In this document: positions 12,722 through 23,949 of the stretch, piece by piece
How positions within the stretch are numbered: the first letter of the stretch is position 1
Layout: every line of letters begins with the position of its first letter
Assembly (NCBI GenBank): GCA_951640195.1
Contig: OX621165.1
Location: 1,240,001 to 1,304,000, forward strand
From: Porpolomopsis calyptriformis
Taxonomy: Eukaryota > Basidiomycota > Agaricomycetes > Agaricales > Hygrophoraceae
DNA length: 64,000 nucleotides
Direction: 5' to 3'
Made by a program: the position numbers and the translations under genes
Notes under the pieces: model-generated
What the model was told of the DNA's origin: nothing
Databases searched by the model: none
Seen by the model: only the letters and a program-made list of their open reading frames with translations

Positions 12722-13749
12722 ATGTCAGCGGACTGCCCGCTCCTTGTATGGATGCTCTCGTTGAATCGAGAATATACTCTAGAGGAATACAATGCAGCCT
12801 TTGAACTGCTCAAGGAGTGCGTACACTACATGACTTTCCAGCACAACCCTCCCGACCCAGATTCTTTTCGTGGGTGTATATACCATGCATTACCACGAAA
12901 CCTCCGTTCACCCTACTTTCCTTAGGCCAACTTATGACACACATGCTGCCCCTTCTAATGATGAGGCACCGCCGGATTCCCCGGGCGAAGTGGCGAGATT
13001 GCGTTACGCCCAACGGAAAGCATTGGATTGAACAGGTCAGAGGTGATTGCTGTGGATAAAATAGGCACCTAAAACAGTGCCTCGAAAGACCCCTGACGAA
13101 ATGCCACCAGAGAAATTTCTCCATTCGATGATCGGATACCATCTCGCTTACGAGAATTCTCTTTGCGGAATGGCCATGACCCAGGGACAGCAACGGAGAG
13201 TTATTAACATCGGTCTTGCCATAAAACAAATTGCCGTTGAACCTCGAGGCGTGGCAGTCTCAGCATACGCGGAGTCGCTGTCTCATAAGGTGCACCTTTT
13301 GGAGCTTAATATGCCAGAAACTCATTTGTAAATGTTTCTTGATGCAGTTAACACAGCTTGAAATATCGACGATCGTGACAGGTAACCCGGATGACATTAT
13401 CCTACGTCGACTGTGTATCGTCCTCGCTTTGAAACAGGCTTACATCAAAGCCATCGGGCAGCCCATAGGCTTCGATTGGTCTCGTCTAGAATTTAATGTT
13501 CCGGAAGAGAAAGCTCAAGGTGACGGACACCCTCTTCAAGGGTGGGAATTCCGTCTATTCAAAGCCAGTCTCGGTGTGGCACGCGGAGATGTGCTAGTCG
13601 AGGAGCATTATCAATGTGTCTGCGCCTTCTTTCGCGGAACGCGTGAATCAACATTCATTTGGCATGAAAATCAAAAGGAGCTGGAGTCGTGGGTACAGTT
13701 TATCAACATCGATCAAATGATCAAAGTGATTCCGAAGCTGCTTGCGTAG
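12722..13749 (+). pseudogene. 4'-phosphopantetheinyl-transferase-like gene lacking catalytic residues
   Basis: The order of blocks matches AASDHPPT-type transferases, which attach phosphopantetheine to carrier proteins. There is an N-terminal part (12722-12865), a block ending TPNGKHWIEQ (near 13030) like the usual GKP segment, then IGYHLAYENSL (near 13135), INIGLAIK (near 13210), LTQLE (near 13350), LALKQAYIKAIGQPIGFDWS (near 13430) and WEFRLF (near 13545). The family residues for Mg-CoA binding and catalysis are replaced: the NxSHD-type motif reads HLAYE, GID reads GLA and KEAY reads KQAY. Two joins also fail, near 13035-13080 (only a 29-base candidate intron in frame) and near 13330 (one-base frame change). 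A decayed gene is the best reading; an expressed non-catalytic relative is the alternative. Confidence 0.65.
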
Positions 13750-14768
13750 GGCTTTTGTTTGCAACGGTCTATCAAGGGGGGATTGGAGAGTTGTATGCTT
13801 CGTCGTCACTGTACTATCACTCATGACATCGGGAAAAAGTCAAACCTTTTGTTGTTTTACGTTCTCAAAACGGTGAGGAGGTCAGAACGCCAGTCTACAG
13901 TTCACTACAAACCCGCACGCGAGGCTGCTGTCAGCGAAGTGGAGATGAAGCCCGGCTGATAACTCAAAACGCGCTGAACCAGCCGAGGTTTTCAGAGAGA
14001 TTTCGGAAACTAGTGGCGATAGATACCACGGTCCGTGGGGAAAAGCTTGCACTGCACTTACCAGTTCTCTTGGCCATCGGATTGTCCATGTCACCAACTT
14101 AGTGGTGAAGATCTGTCTATATGCAGAACCCAGTCCCCAGAATAGATACGCCGCGTGGTGAGCATGATGCTATGATATTTTCAACTTGTGAACTGCAGTG
14201 ATTCTGTACAAGGTTCGAGCTGGGAAAGTGTCTCACGCGATCCTTGCTATAATGCCCACTCATGGTGTGGCCCAAGTTTGCGGATTATTACCAGGCAGTT
14301 ACCTTTTTGGAGCGATGTCGAAGATGCAACATCTGCCCGCTCTATTTTGCAGTCTTCGACTACTTTCAAACTGGGAAAATTTCGGTCCTCGAAAGTGCTC
14401 TAACTGCTTGCCATGAGTTCCAGGCTCCCGCTCAGGGCAGTCGTGTGGAATCAGAATACCGATCAATCAAGTGAGTCAACAGGCACTAAGATTCATATGT
14501 GCAAGCCGAAACAAAATATACAGACCTTGTCAAAGATTCAACTTCCCTACACCCAAATGGGCGAGTCGGTCGTAACTTGTGCCCGATCATCTCGCGTCGC
14601 CACGTTACAACCAATCTTACCCACGTCAAGCGCATTATTCACTCCAATATTAGTGAATCCAGGAATGGAGACGGCGCTTAACCTTCCTGATAAGGGGACA
14701 TGCGGAATCCACACTCATTCTTTGATAATATACCTCCCCTGCAAGCTACGGCCTTTTCGTCAGAAACG
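13750..14768. other. About 1 kb with no recognised gene
   Basis: Short open frames exist on both strands (for example + 14262-14474), but none shows a family I recognise, and none has a convincing exon chain. The right end should contain the promoter of the polysaccharide lyase gene starting at 14769. Confidence 0.4.
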
Positions 14769-16698
14769 ATGCCTACCACGCTCTTTATGGATTCTCTCTC
14801 CATCCTACGGGTGTTCGTGATGGCGACCTGCTGCTCCTGGATCTCCATTGTCCGCGCGCTTGATGTTCCGCCATTGGAAAGCTACGCAGACGCTTTCGTC
14901 AATCCAGATGTCGTCCTTGCAAATCACTTTAATTCCACAACCTCACTCGCACAAAACTCTATCCAATCTTGGGCAACCCAGTTGGCTGCCCAAGGTCCAT
15001 GGGGTGAGTCACCTCTAGTGTCTATGTGTGGTGACTGACGGTCCCATAAAGCTGTTACGAATAAGTCGGTTTTGCCGCCAAGCGGAGACATACATGACTA
15101 TATGAGTTGGGCACCATAGTATGTTGTCCCGACGCTTTGCTTATCTCCTTGATCTTTACTTGTTATAGCTCTTTTCCTAACTGCACCGGTGTCGGAAATA
15201 CCACGCAGCTGACAGACCAACAAAGTGAGAGACCTATCTGAGATATCTCGATGTCTCACATACCTCTCCTATCCTCTAGTTTGGGTGACCTGTCCGTATT
15301 ACATACAAGATGGAGTGTTTAATCCCGATGTCCGCACACTCGTCGACGACACTGGTCAATTCTCTTCGCTTGCTGATGCCGTTTTATACAACAGTCTTGC
15401 ATGGGTTCTCAGCAACCATTCTTCAACGTATTCATCGAACGTGGGTGAGTTCCATTTTACAATAATAATATTGAAAAGCGCTCCACCCTGCTAGATTTGC
15501 TAACCTGTCTTTGTCCCCACAGCCAATTTCATCAACACCTGGTTCATTGCTCCGGCTACCAAGATGAATCCAAATCTAGTGTATGCGCAGATGAACAGAG
15601 GGCCCAATGGCCAAATGGGCACACATACTGGTATCCTGTAAGCGCATTTGACTTTCTTCACTACCTGGCACCTCAACTTTCCCCCATCTCTCTTACTCTC
15701 GCACTCTAGTGACTTGAAGTGCATGGCAGAAATAGCCAGCGGTATCCTCATACTCCGGAAAGGCAACTGTGCGGAATGGACCCCCCAGTTGGATTCAGCC
15801 ATGAACGCATGGACAAATACGTATATTTCTTGGCTAGAATCCTTTCCAACCGCGGTTGAAGAAGGCCAGGCCACCAAGTAAGACAATTCTCTACTTTTCT
15901 TTTGCGCAAAGCTAAATTCAGGGGAAACTTTTTGAAATAGTAATCACGGTTCATTCTACTACGCACAACTCGCGTCACTGAAGGTTCTCGTTGGTGATAT
16001 GACTGGTGCCCAGAATGTGACTCGAACTTACTTCTCGAATCAATACATGTCTCAAATCGCAGCGAATGGTGAACAGGTTAGCAAATATGGGCATATTTTT
16101 TTTTTGGCAACGATACTGATATATCCCAAATTCCCGTGTGTGCGGACATATTACACCCAGCCACTTGAAGCTGCTCGAACAAGACCATACCACTACAGAT
16201 CATACAACTTGGCCGCTATGATCGTGAGTAATCACGGTCTTTTTTCTTTCTTACATTGCCAAGTAAACACACAAAATCGTGCCTCTTGGGCAGACAAACG
16301 CCCGTCTAGCCAACTACACCGGCTACAATGTATGGTCCAAGCCGACCACAAGCGGCTCGACCATCCAAACGGCACTCGATTTTGCTCTCACCGTCCCACC
16401 AGGCGATGAAGCAGCCGATGAACTCTACCCCAACGTCGCCGCTGTAGGCGCGGCATATGGGGACCCCACGGGCCAGTACGCAGCGTTCCTGAAGGGGAAG
16501 GATGGAGGTTACCCAGAGAAGCCGTATTTCTTTTGGTATCAACCCTTCTCGGATTCAGGGCTGGCGGCAGTGTTGGGGAGCTCTGCGGGAAGTCCACAGC
16601 CAACAGGCACAAGTGGGGCTGTCCATTCGGTGTTGGGTGTGAGCAAGTCGGTTTGGGGTGTCGTTGTGACTACGATACTGTGGTTCGGGCTGTGTTGA
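14769..16698 (+). CDS. Secreted alginate-lyase-fold polysaccharide lyase, copy A
   Basis: The start is taken at ATG 14769; in-frame ATGs at 14787 and 14820 are alternatives, each leaving a hydrophobic signal segment ending near LDVPP. The mature protein has NPDVVLANHFN, LPPSGDIHDYMSWAPYSFPNC (split by an intron), a TGILDLKCM segment, NNHGSFYYAQL (near 15950) and RTRPYHYRSYNL (near 16180). The NNHG and Tyr-His-Tyr segments are the catalytic surface of the alginate lyase family (Pfam PF05426, an alpha-toroid), which cuts polyuronates by beta-elimination. Substrate cannot be read from sequence; fungal members are plausible glucuronan or mannuronan lyases. A Ser/Thr/Gly stretch and hydrophobic tail at 16600-16698 suggest a GPI anchor. 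It is the first of six uronate-related genes; its closest relative is at 25489-27292. Confidence 0.85.
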
Positions 16699-16834
16699 CT
16701 GACACTAGAATGGTAGTAATATGTAGCCACAACATGGACTAGTAGTCGTAATCTATTCATAATAGCCTTGCCAGAGGTTCTAATATAAGTGACTAAGCCG
16801 AACAACCGTGATAATGAAAGAAACATCCTCGGTC

Positions 16835-18069
16835 CTATTGGCTACAGATGCCTGTCTGCACGCAGTCCCTCCAGGCGGCATACATCAACACGACAAAATT
16901 GTTTCCCTCAGGACTCCCCGCAGTGATCGGCGTTGTATCCTGCCAATCAAGCGGGTTTACAGCGGGATACACCGTCCCATCCTTGCTAACGTGCTGTCCG
17001 TTCCCCAATGTCGTCCTCACCGCATCAGCCCACCGGATGTACGATGGACCGAAGACCTCTGGACAAAGCCCAGCCATTCTATAGGTTGCGGCAGCTAGTA
17101 AGGATGTCCCCGAAATCTCGCCGAATCCATGCCCGTCACCCATTGTATCGTCCAGGTAGTTGCGCAGCAGCAGGTTGGTGTTGTCCTGGGGGGAGGTCAT
17201 CGCGCCATCGATAATCTCTTTGATGTACCATGTTAATTGATCGATGGCTTGGTTTTTCCATTGTTGGGAGAGGAATGTGGGTGATTTGAGGATAACAGCT
17301 AACACACGTACCATGCCTGCGGCTGCCCAACCATTACCAGTGGACCATATTCCGGTGTCTTGATATTGGGGACCGATGATATGTTCCCATGCACCTTTGG
17401 AGTCGCCAGTGAGATTGGCTTGAAGAATTTGGCGGTATTGGCGGCACAGTTGAACAACGTCGTAGAGTTGACTGGCATTGCCACTGTCAGCCGCATAGTA
17501 TGCTAGGAACGGCGGTGCCATGTACATAAAGTCGGCCCTAAGGAAGGATGGTAAGTTCCGCTTTGTGGTTATGGAGAGTCCTAGTGTGTTCACCAAAGTT
17601 CGGCAACATCTGTACGTTGCGAAATGGCCCCGTTCCAAAATCTTGGGGCTGACTGCGTTATGTAGTCTACTGCCCGTCGAGCAGCGGCAGCATATGATTT
17701 GTCGGTCTTCCCCAACAGCACCGCGCTCACCCCTAAGCTTACCGGATCGCCTACCGCGCCACCACTATGACATAAACTACTCGCGCCCGATCTGAAAAGG
17801 ATCTTCGACTTGGCATAGACAAGCGATTTGACCGTCGACGAATTCACGGCAGGTACTGGAAACGGAGAGGGCCCGAATACAGAGAGCTCTGGATTATAAA
17901 TTTCGAGTAGGGCTTCCGCGGCAGTTCCAAACTCCCATGAATGAGAAGGAAGAGTTTCAGCGATGTTAGCTACCGAGATGATGTCGAAGCCGGGCGAGAA
18001 GGGAAACGGGTTTGAGGTCGCAAAAGTAGTGATGAAAAGGATGATGGAGAGCAGAAGTGCTCTGCCCAT
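16835..18069 (-). CDS. Secreted GH105-type unsaturated uronyl hydrolase, copy A
   Basis: Two exons, 18069-17594 and 17537-16835, share a 56-base intron. The start ATG 18069 gives a signal peptide (MGRALLLSIILFITTFA). The protein has a six-hairpin glycosidase pattern: WNGAISQRTDVAELW, then ADFMYMAPPFLAYYAAD with the Asp expected for catalysis, STGNGWAAAGMVRVLA (near 17320), GHGFGEISGTSLLAAATYR and SPEGNNFVVLMYAAWRD near the C-terminus. GH105/GH88 enzymes hydrate and release the unsaturated uronic acid left at oligosaccharide ends by lyases, so this fits directly downstream of the neighbouring lyase in a pathway. There is no C-terminal anchor. It ends at TAG 16835. It is divergent from and very similar to copy B at 18798-20034. 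Confidence 0.86.
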
Positions 18070-18797
18070 GGTAAAGAGGAGGGGCGGAAGGCTTGGTGGT
18101 GGGCGTGCATGAAGATGTTATATGAGAAAACGGCGTTCAATGGGTGGGTATGACATGTATCTGGGTGGGTCTGATAAGGAAATAACACCCCGTCGATAAT
18201 TTCTTGACTTGCCTATTTACTCTGAAAATGGCAGCTCGGCAGCGGGATTTACAGCTTTGCTTCTGAGTTAGGATAAGAAAATGCAGCCATGCCCACGATG
18301 AGTCCGCATGCATCTCCCGCAATCACACCATGCAGCTCACCAGCCAACCGTGTAATTGCACAGGAGATATCGATGCGAAACACATCAATCGGCCCTTCGT
18401 TTAATTTGCTTCAGGTCATCTGCAACAACTCCTCGTAGATAGGGTCGGACTTATGCACTTTGTCTAGGGACGTCAAGGCGAGATAATTCGCCTCGAATGT
18501 GCTGTTAATCAGCGAAGCCGCGTGAAACGATAACAAAGGCAATTAACTCGGTTCCAGGGATTGATGAGGGATGCAGTCGTGTCGTTGGAATAGCTGCATT
18601 ACGCTGTTATATGGAAGAGCATGAAACTCGGAGGAATCATTACGGCACGTGATGGTACTGATCGGCCAGTCGATCGAATCAAGTTAGCATCAAGTTGGAC
18701 ACAAAGGGTAGCAGTTCGCGTACAATGTTTCCGTTATATATCTTCCCTAGGTTGTTCTATCTTCATCTCAGCTTTCGTTTCCTAACTCTCATTAATT
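18070..18797. promoter_or_regulatory. Divergent promoter region of the two GH105-type genes
   Basis: These 728 bases separate the start codons of two paralogues transcribed away from each other, so both promoters lie here. A palindromic CGATCG lies at 18671-18676; the same hexamer occurs three times in the other divergent promoter of the cluster (27293-27435). A TTATATAT stretch near 18733 may be a TATA element for copy B. No gene is seen. Confidence 0.55.
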
Positions 18798-20034
18798 ATG
18801 CGGAGAACAGTGTGTGTGGTCACACAGATTACATTCTTTTTCGTCCTATCCACCTGCGCCATCCAAAATCCCTTCCCCTTCTCGCCAGGCTTCGACATAG
18901 TCTCAGTATCCAAAATCGCCCAGTCCCTTCCCTCTCACTCATGGGAGTTTGGAACCGCTGCAGAAGCCCTACTCGAAATCTATAATCCAGAGCTCTCTGT
19001 GTTCGGGCATGCTCCCTTTCCAGTGCCTGCAGTAGATTCATCGAATGTCAAGTCGCTCGCTTATGCCAAGTCAAAAATAGTTTTCGGATCGGGGGCGAAT
19101 AGCTTATGCGATGGTGGTGGTGCGGTAGGCGACCCGGCGAGCTTGGGGGTGAGCGCAGTGTTGTTAGGGAAGACCCAAGGGTCGTATGCCGCTGCTGCCC
19201 AGCAGACAGTCGACTACATAATGCAGTCTGCTCCGAGATATTGGAATGGGGCCATCTCGCAACGTACAGATGTTGCTGAGCTTTGGTAAATGCACAAAGT
19301 TGTCTATCCAGGATGGTGCTCACGATAGTCGTAACAGGGCAGATTTTATGTATATGGCACCGCCATTTTTGGCTTATTATGCGGCGGACACCGGCAATGC
19401 CAGTCTACTTGATGAGGCTGTGCAACTCTGTGGCCAGTATCGCCAAATCCTGCGAGCCAACATTACGGGTGGCTCGGAAGGCGTGTGGGGACACATCATT
19501 GGCCCACAGCATTACGACAGCGGACTGTGGTCCACGGGCAATGGCTGGGCAGCTGCAGGTGTGGCACGGGTGCTGGCGGTCATATTAAAAGCCCCTATGG
19601 CTGCGAGACAAACGTGCAGAAAAACAGCGATCGTTCAGCTCAGGAACTTCATCAAGGAGATCGTTGACGGGGCGATGACCTCTCCCAAGTCAAGTGGGCT
19701 ACTCCGAAACTACTTGAACGATGTGACAGGCGATGGCCATGGGTTTGGTGAGATTTCAGGGACGTCCTTGCTTGCCGCCGTCGCGTACAGAATGGCAGTC
19801 CTCTTTCCCGAGGTCTTTGGGCCGTCGTACATCCAGTGGGCCGATGCCGCGAGAGAGACATTGGGAAACGGACAACATGTCAGCCAGAATGGAACGGTCT
19901 ATCCTGCCGTGGATCCGTTTAATTGGCAATCGCAGACACCGATCACGTCGGGGAGTCCTGAGGGGAACAACTTCGTGGTATTGATGTACGCTGCGTGGAG
20001 GGATTGTGTAGAGGCTGGTAGATGTAGCAGGTAG
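18798..20034 (+). CDS. Secreted GH105-type unsaturated uronyl hydrolase, copy B
   Basis: Two exons, 18798-19285 and 19338-20034, with the intron at exactly the same place as in copy A (within the Trp codon of ELW-ADFMYM). ATG 18798 starts a signal peptide (MRRTVCVVTQITFFFVL). The motifs are as in copy A: WNGAISQRTDVAELW, ADFMYMAPPFLAYYAAD, STGNGWAAAGVARVLA, GHGFGEISGTSLLAAVAYR and SPEGNNFVVLMYAAWRD. The putative catalytic Asp is kept. The two proteins are clearly alike along their whole length but well diverged, so the inverted duplication is not recent. There are several N-glycosylation-type sites and no C-terminal anchor. It is followed 298 bases later by the GH79 gene on the same strand. 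Role: removal of the unsaturated uronate made by the lyases, by inference from family. Confidence 0.86.
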
Positions 20035-20332
20035 GCTAATACGTATCGTCGTATCGCCTCAAACGCCTGGCTGTTATCATCAACGTGCTCGACTTGACCA
20101 TAAATGAGAAAACAACAATCGGGGATTACGTGATCCTCCGTTTCATCTCGCTATAATTGGTTTGTCTCCGTTAGAATGAATTGATATGTTTAAAACAGGA
20201 CTAGTGTCAATGACACACAGCGCCCACATGCATCTGATGGTGACCAAAGGACTGGGCGTCAATCACCCTCTTGAAAGTTTGGCGCGGCCGAAGTAGCGAC
20301 TGTACCGTGGTCTGTTTCCCTACCCCATTCCC

Positions 20333-22811
20333 ATGCCCTTTCTACTTATTTTCCTTGCTCTCTTCTTCAGTCTTGCACGCTGCGACGTTACTGTGTACTA
20401 TGCTACATGGCGTCCTTCGTCAACGAACGTACCACTAGCATACAACCCGACCATTCTCACGCCGCCGCCGATTCCCTTTCCTGCACCTTCAAATAATTTT
20501 GTGATCCAACTCCAGAATGGGAACTCTAACGGATTGTCTATCCCACATAGCGGTAATTTCTTTGGGTTTTCCTTCGAGTTTCAGAACTCAGGAGATATTC
20601 GTGAGTGTACCCCGTTGCTTTGCCTGTTCCTATATTTAAATTTCGATCTAGTTGGGAGGAATGGGTAACGAAAACTCATTTAAAATATAATGCGAACATT
20701 CCTGACCACCGTTCAGGTCCGTAATACAACCAGTATTCCTTAATCTAATGGCCAACCTACAAGAGAGAGCGGGAAGCGTAAACATTCGTCTTGGCGGCAA
20801 CTCTCAAGATTCCGCTACTCTTGTTGATAGTTCGTTACTTCAACCAGGCGTATCGGTAGGCTTTAATGATCTATATATCTTTTTATTTTATTTTAAAATT
20901 TGGTGATGTAGCTGCAAACATCGCCCGTAGAATTTACGAAGGACTTTTTATACTTGATGAGTAATATCTCGTCCATCGTTAACGTCCGCTGGTATCTTGG
21001 TCTGTTGTTCTCGTTTCTTCCCTCGCTGACTTTGCTGACCGAACAACGATGGCAGGTATACCGTTCAATACCACGACGCCATTTCGTCTTGGTATCGCAG
21101 AATATGGCCAAGTCATTCTCGGCCAGAATCTCTTGGGTCTCGAAGTCGGAAATCAGCCAGACGAATACACCGCGCAGGGTCTACGTCCATTCGTACGCCA
21201 AGCTTTCGTTTTTTCATGATCTCTTGTCCTTAGACGATCAACAGAATTACACCCCTGCCAATTACATCGCCGAATTTGGACAATTGGTTGGCGCGTTGGG
21301 AACTACCCCTTTACCCAGCGATCTAAGCGGCCTCAATCCCAACGTTCGTAACCAACAGATACTCCTCGGTCCCAGTGTGGCTAGTGGACCTTGGTCGCCC
21401 GATTTGGTCTGGAATGCAGGTTTTGTGACCAGCTTTAGCCCTAATCTAGCCGCTCTTTCAGTTCATAAGTATGTCCACATCGAACTTCTGCCGTCTTGTG
21501 GTCACTCAGCCTCTTACAATATCTAGATATCCGACGAATAACTGTGGAAGCAACATCAACTGGACCGCTCAATCTCTATTCCCCCTTTATCTGAATCACT
21601 CATTCCCCCAGTCCATCGTAGCACAGTACTCGAACTCTTCATGGATTGCTCAGGGGGCAGGGAAGCCGCTGTTGATGCTTGAAACTAACACCGCAGCTTG
21701 CGGAGGCTTTCCCGGTTTGAGCGACAGTTTTGGGGCTGCATTGTGGGCGCTCGATTACGCATTGCAAATGGCGTATGGAAATTTCTCGGGGGCACACTTC
21801 CACGTCAACGGCCAAAATTCAGCTTATAATGTACGTCGTATTTATCTTGCCATCATTTCCTTGCATGGTTCTTAATTTTACTGTGTTCAAGGCCTTCACC
21901 CGTACGCTCCGTATTCGTTCTTCGATTGACTTGGTCGCTAACATGATTACTGATAGCCGCACCACCGACTGATTTTTCAAATGCAAATTGGACTGTTGGA
22001 CCGATATATTATTCTGCTTTGGCGATGGCTGAGACGCTCGGTTCCTCCAACATGTCGCAGGTCGTTGACCTCCAAGCCAACTTTGGGAGCATCTACACAC
22101 CTGCATACGCCATCTACGAGAAAGGATTTGTGGCGAGAGTGGCATTGTTCAATTATATGACGGACCCTTCTGGCGCAAACGCATATACCGCGAACATCGC
22201 TGTCAGCGACATTGCTGGTGTACCTGCGACTCCGAACTTGGTACAAGTCAAGTAAGAGGCTTTCTTCCTTTTCTATTCTGTTTCCGATCTAACTTGGTTT
22301 TTTTAGATATCTGCAATCTGCCTCTGTTTCAGATAAAAGCGGCTTCACATGGGCTGGCCAGGTAAGCCTCCTCCATTCTTTCTGGCGCTCACATTCATCT
22401 ACATCCATCAACCAGACCTTGGGCAAAAGCCAGCAAGCTGACGGCACACTGCAAGGTCAAGAGGTCACTCAAACCGTCCAGTGTGCAAACGGGTTCTGCT
22501 CAGTGAAAGTGCCAGCCCCCGGATTTGCCCTGGTTTTCATGAACGCCCAGGCGTTGAACGAGTCAACGAGTGGGCCGACGACGACGTTCGCTACGACTGT
22601 CTCCAGGATTATGCAAACTACTTTGTCTGTCAACCCGTCCGTGCTGGCGACCTCGAATGGACGCCGGCGACCGATTGACGGACATCTTGGGAGCACGAGT
22701 AAAGGAAAGTTATTGGGCGGAGGGGTGGGGATGACACGGACATCGTTGCCGAGCATTATGGTACTTCTCGCTGTGGTTTCTGGTGTGTTATTAATCGGTA
22801 GACCGCGGTGA
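20333..22811 (+). CDS. Secreted, anchored GH79 beta-glucuronidase-like protein, copy A
   Basis: ATG 20333 begins a signal peptide ending near LARCD. About eight short introns. Recognisable parts are the N-terminal strand motif SGNFFGFSFEF, LMANLQERAGSVNIRLGGNS (near 20748), the acid/base region GLEVGNQPDEY (near 21136), the nucleophile region KPLLMLETNTAACGGFPG (near 21661), AHFHVNGQN (near 21799) and the C-terminal beta domain with YAIYEKG (near 22110). GH79 enzymes release glucuronic acid from glycans. Clan GH-A enzymes normally have Asn-Glu-Pro at the acid/base site; here it is Asn-Gln-Pro, so ordinary hydrolysis may be weakened or altered. A Thr/Ser-rich stretch and hydrophobic tail (22735-22811) suggest a GPI anchor. 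It ends at TGA 22809-22811. The paralogue is at 27436-29904. Confidence 0.86.
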
Positions 22812-23021
22812 CAACGCGTCTCTTTTTCTTCTTTGGATTGCTCATTGCGTAGAATTCTGGATGGCAAACACCACACTTTTACTCACACCATCGCATTCCC
22901 TCCCACTCTTTTATGGACTTGATGTTTATGGACAATGCACTGGTAGTAGTAAATATTATATAATGTCGCTTTTCACGTGACTAGCCATTCTTTTGACCAC
23001 GTTTAGGAAAGACTGGTCGAA

Positions 23022-23949
23022 ATGAAACACCGTATAGCTTTCCGCAAGTTTTCGAGGACGTCCTCGCACAGGATGTTGATGCTACGGTGAGTGGGTGTCC
23101 TCATAAGACCAAAAAGTGAGACGAACGACTTTTTTTTCGTAGAAATCTGGTGACCTCTCTGTTTGAGCATGAACAGATCAAGACGACTTTGCCAAAGGCG
23201 CGGGATACCGCTCGGCTAGCAGAAAAGGTGTGTCTGTGTGTATCTGTTCATTATTATTATTATTATTATTTTCTAATCAATATACAGATGATCACGCTTG
23301 GCAAAGATGGCGGGCGTACGGCGTACGAGCGCGCGCGGGGGTTCGTGCTAAAGCCGGAGGCGGTGCTGCCGAAGGTGTTCGGGGAGTATGCGCGGCGGTA
23401 CGCGGGGCGGCTCGGGGGGTACACGCGGATCCACCGGTACGGGAGGCGGGCGGGAGACAACGCGCCGCATGCGGTGCTCGAGCTCGTGGACGGGCCGCGG
23501 GACTTGCGGTTCGAGATGACGGCGAGGGCGGTCGGGTGGGAGGTGGTCAGGCGGTACGGGGCCGCTGGGGGGGCGGTTGGGGGCGTGATTAGGGAGCTTG
23601 TGGAGAAGGAGAGCAGGTTGGGAGGTGGTGGGGAGGTGAGCGGAGGGCTGTTGAGACCGATTACGCGGTGGAATCTGCAGAAGGTGCTGAGGTTTAGGGA
23701 GGGCAATCGGGGCGTGGTTGAGATGTCCCGGAAGGTTCAAGATTATGTGGTACGTAGCAGGATTGCGCATGCCTCCTATTCTTTTTTTCTCCCCTTCTCT
23801 GACGTGGAATGTGTGCCTCGTGTGCTCTGGGGAACGATTCTGTTTTCTGATAGGATTATTTAATGGCCAAACCGGCTGCGCTTAAGGAGATGTACGACTC
23901 AAAAACGGGGCGCCCTCGGCCAAAGTTGGATCACCAGGTCGATGTGTAA
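23022..23949 (+). CDS. MRPL8: Mitochondrial large-subunit ribosomal protein bL17m
   Basis: Exon 1 starts at ATG 23022 (MKHRIAFRKFSRTSSHRMLM). Further exons give LRNLVTSLFEHEQIKTTLPK, ARDTARLAEKMITLGKDG and a C-terminal extension ending LDHQVDV at TAA 23947-23949. The first 55 residues are the bL17 core that contacts 23S-type rRNA beside the exit tunnel. The extension after about residue 60 is typical of mitochondrial forms. The exon from 23288 to about 23750 is strikingly GC-rich compared with its neighbours, including runs of Gly, Arg and Val. A TTA repeat lies in the intron at about 23251-23270. This housekeeping gene interrupts the uronate gene cluster and has no visible functional link to it. 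Confidence 0.9.

Noticed and set aside
23266..23770. Open - strand frames opposite bL17m
   Set aside because: They are produced by the GC-rich exon of the ribosomal protein gene, whose + frame is clearly the real one.
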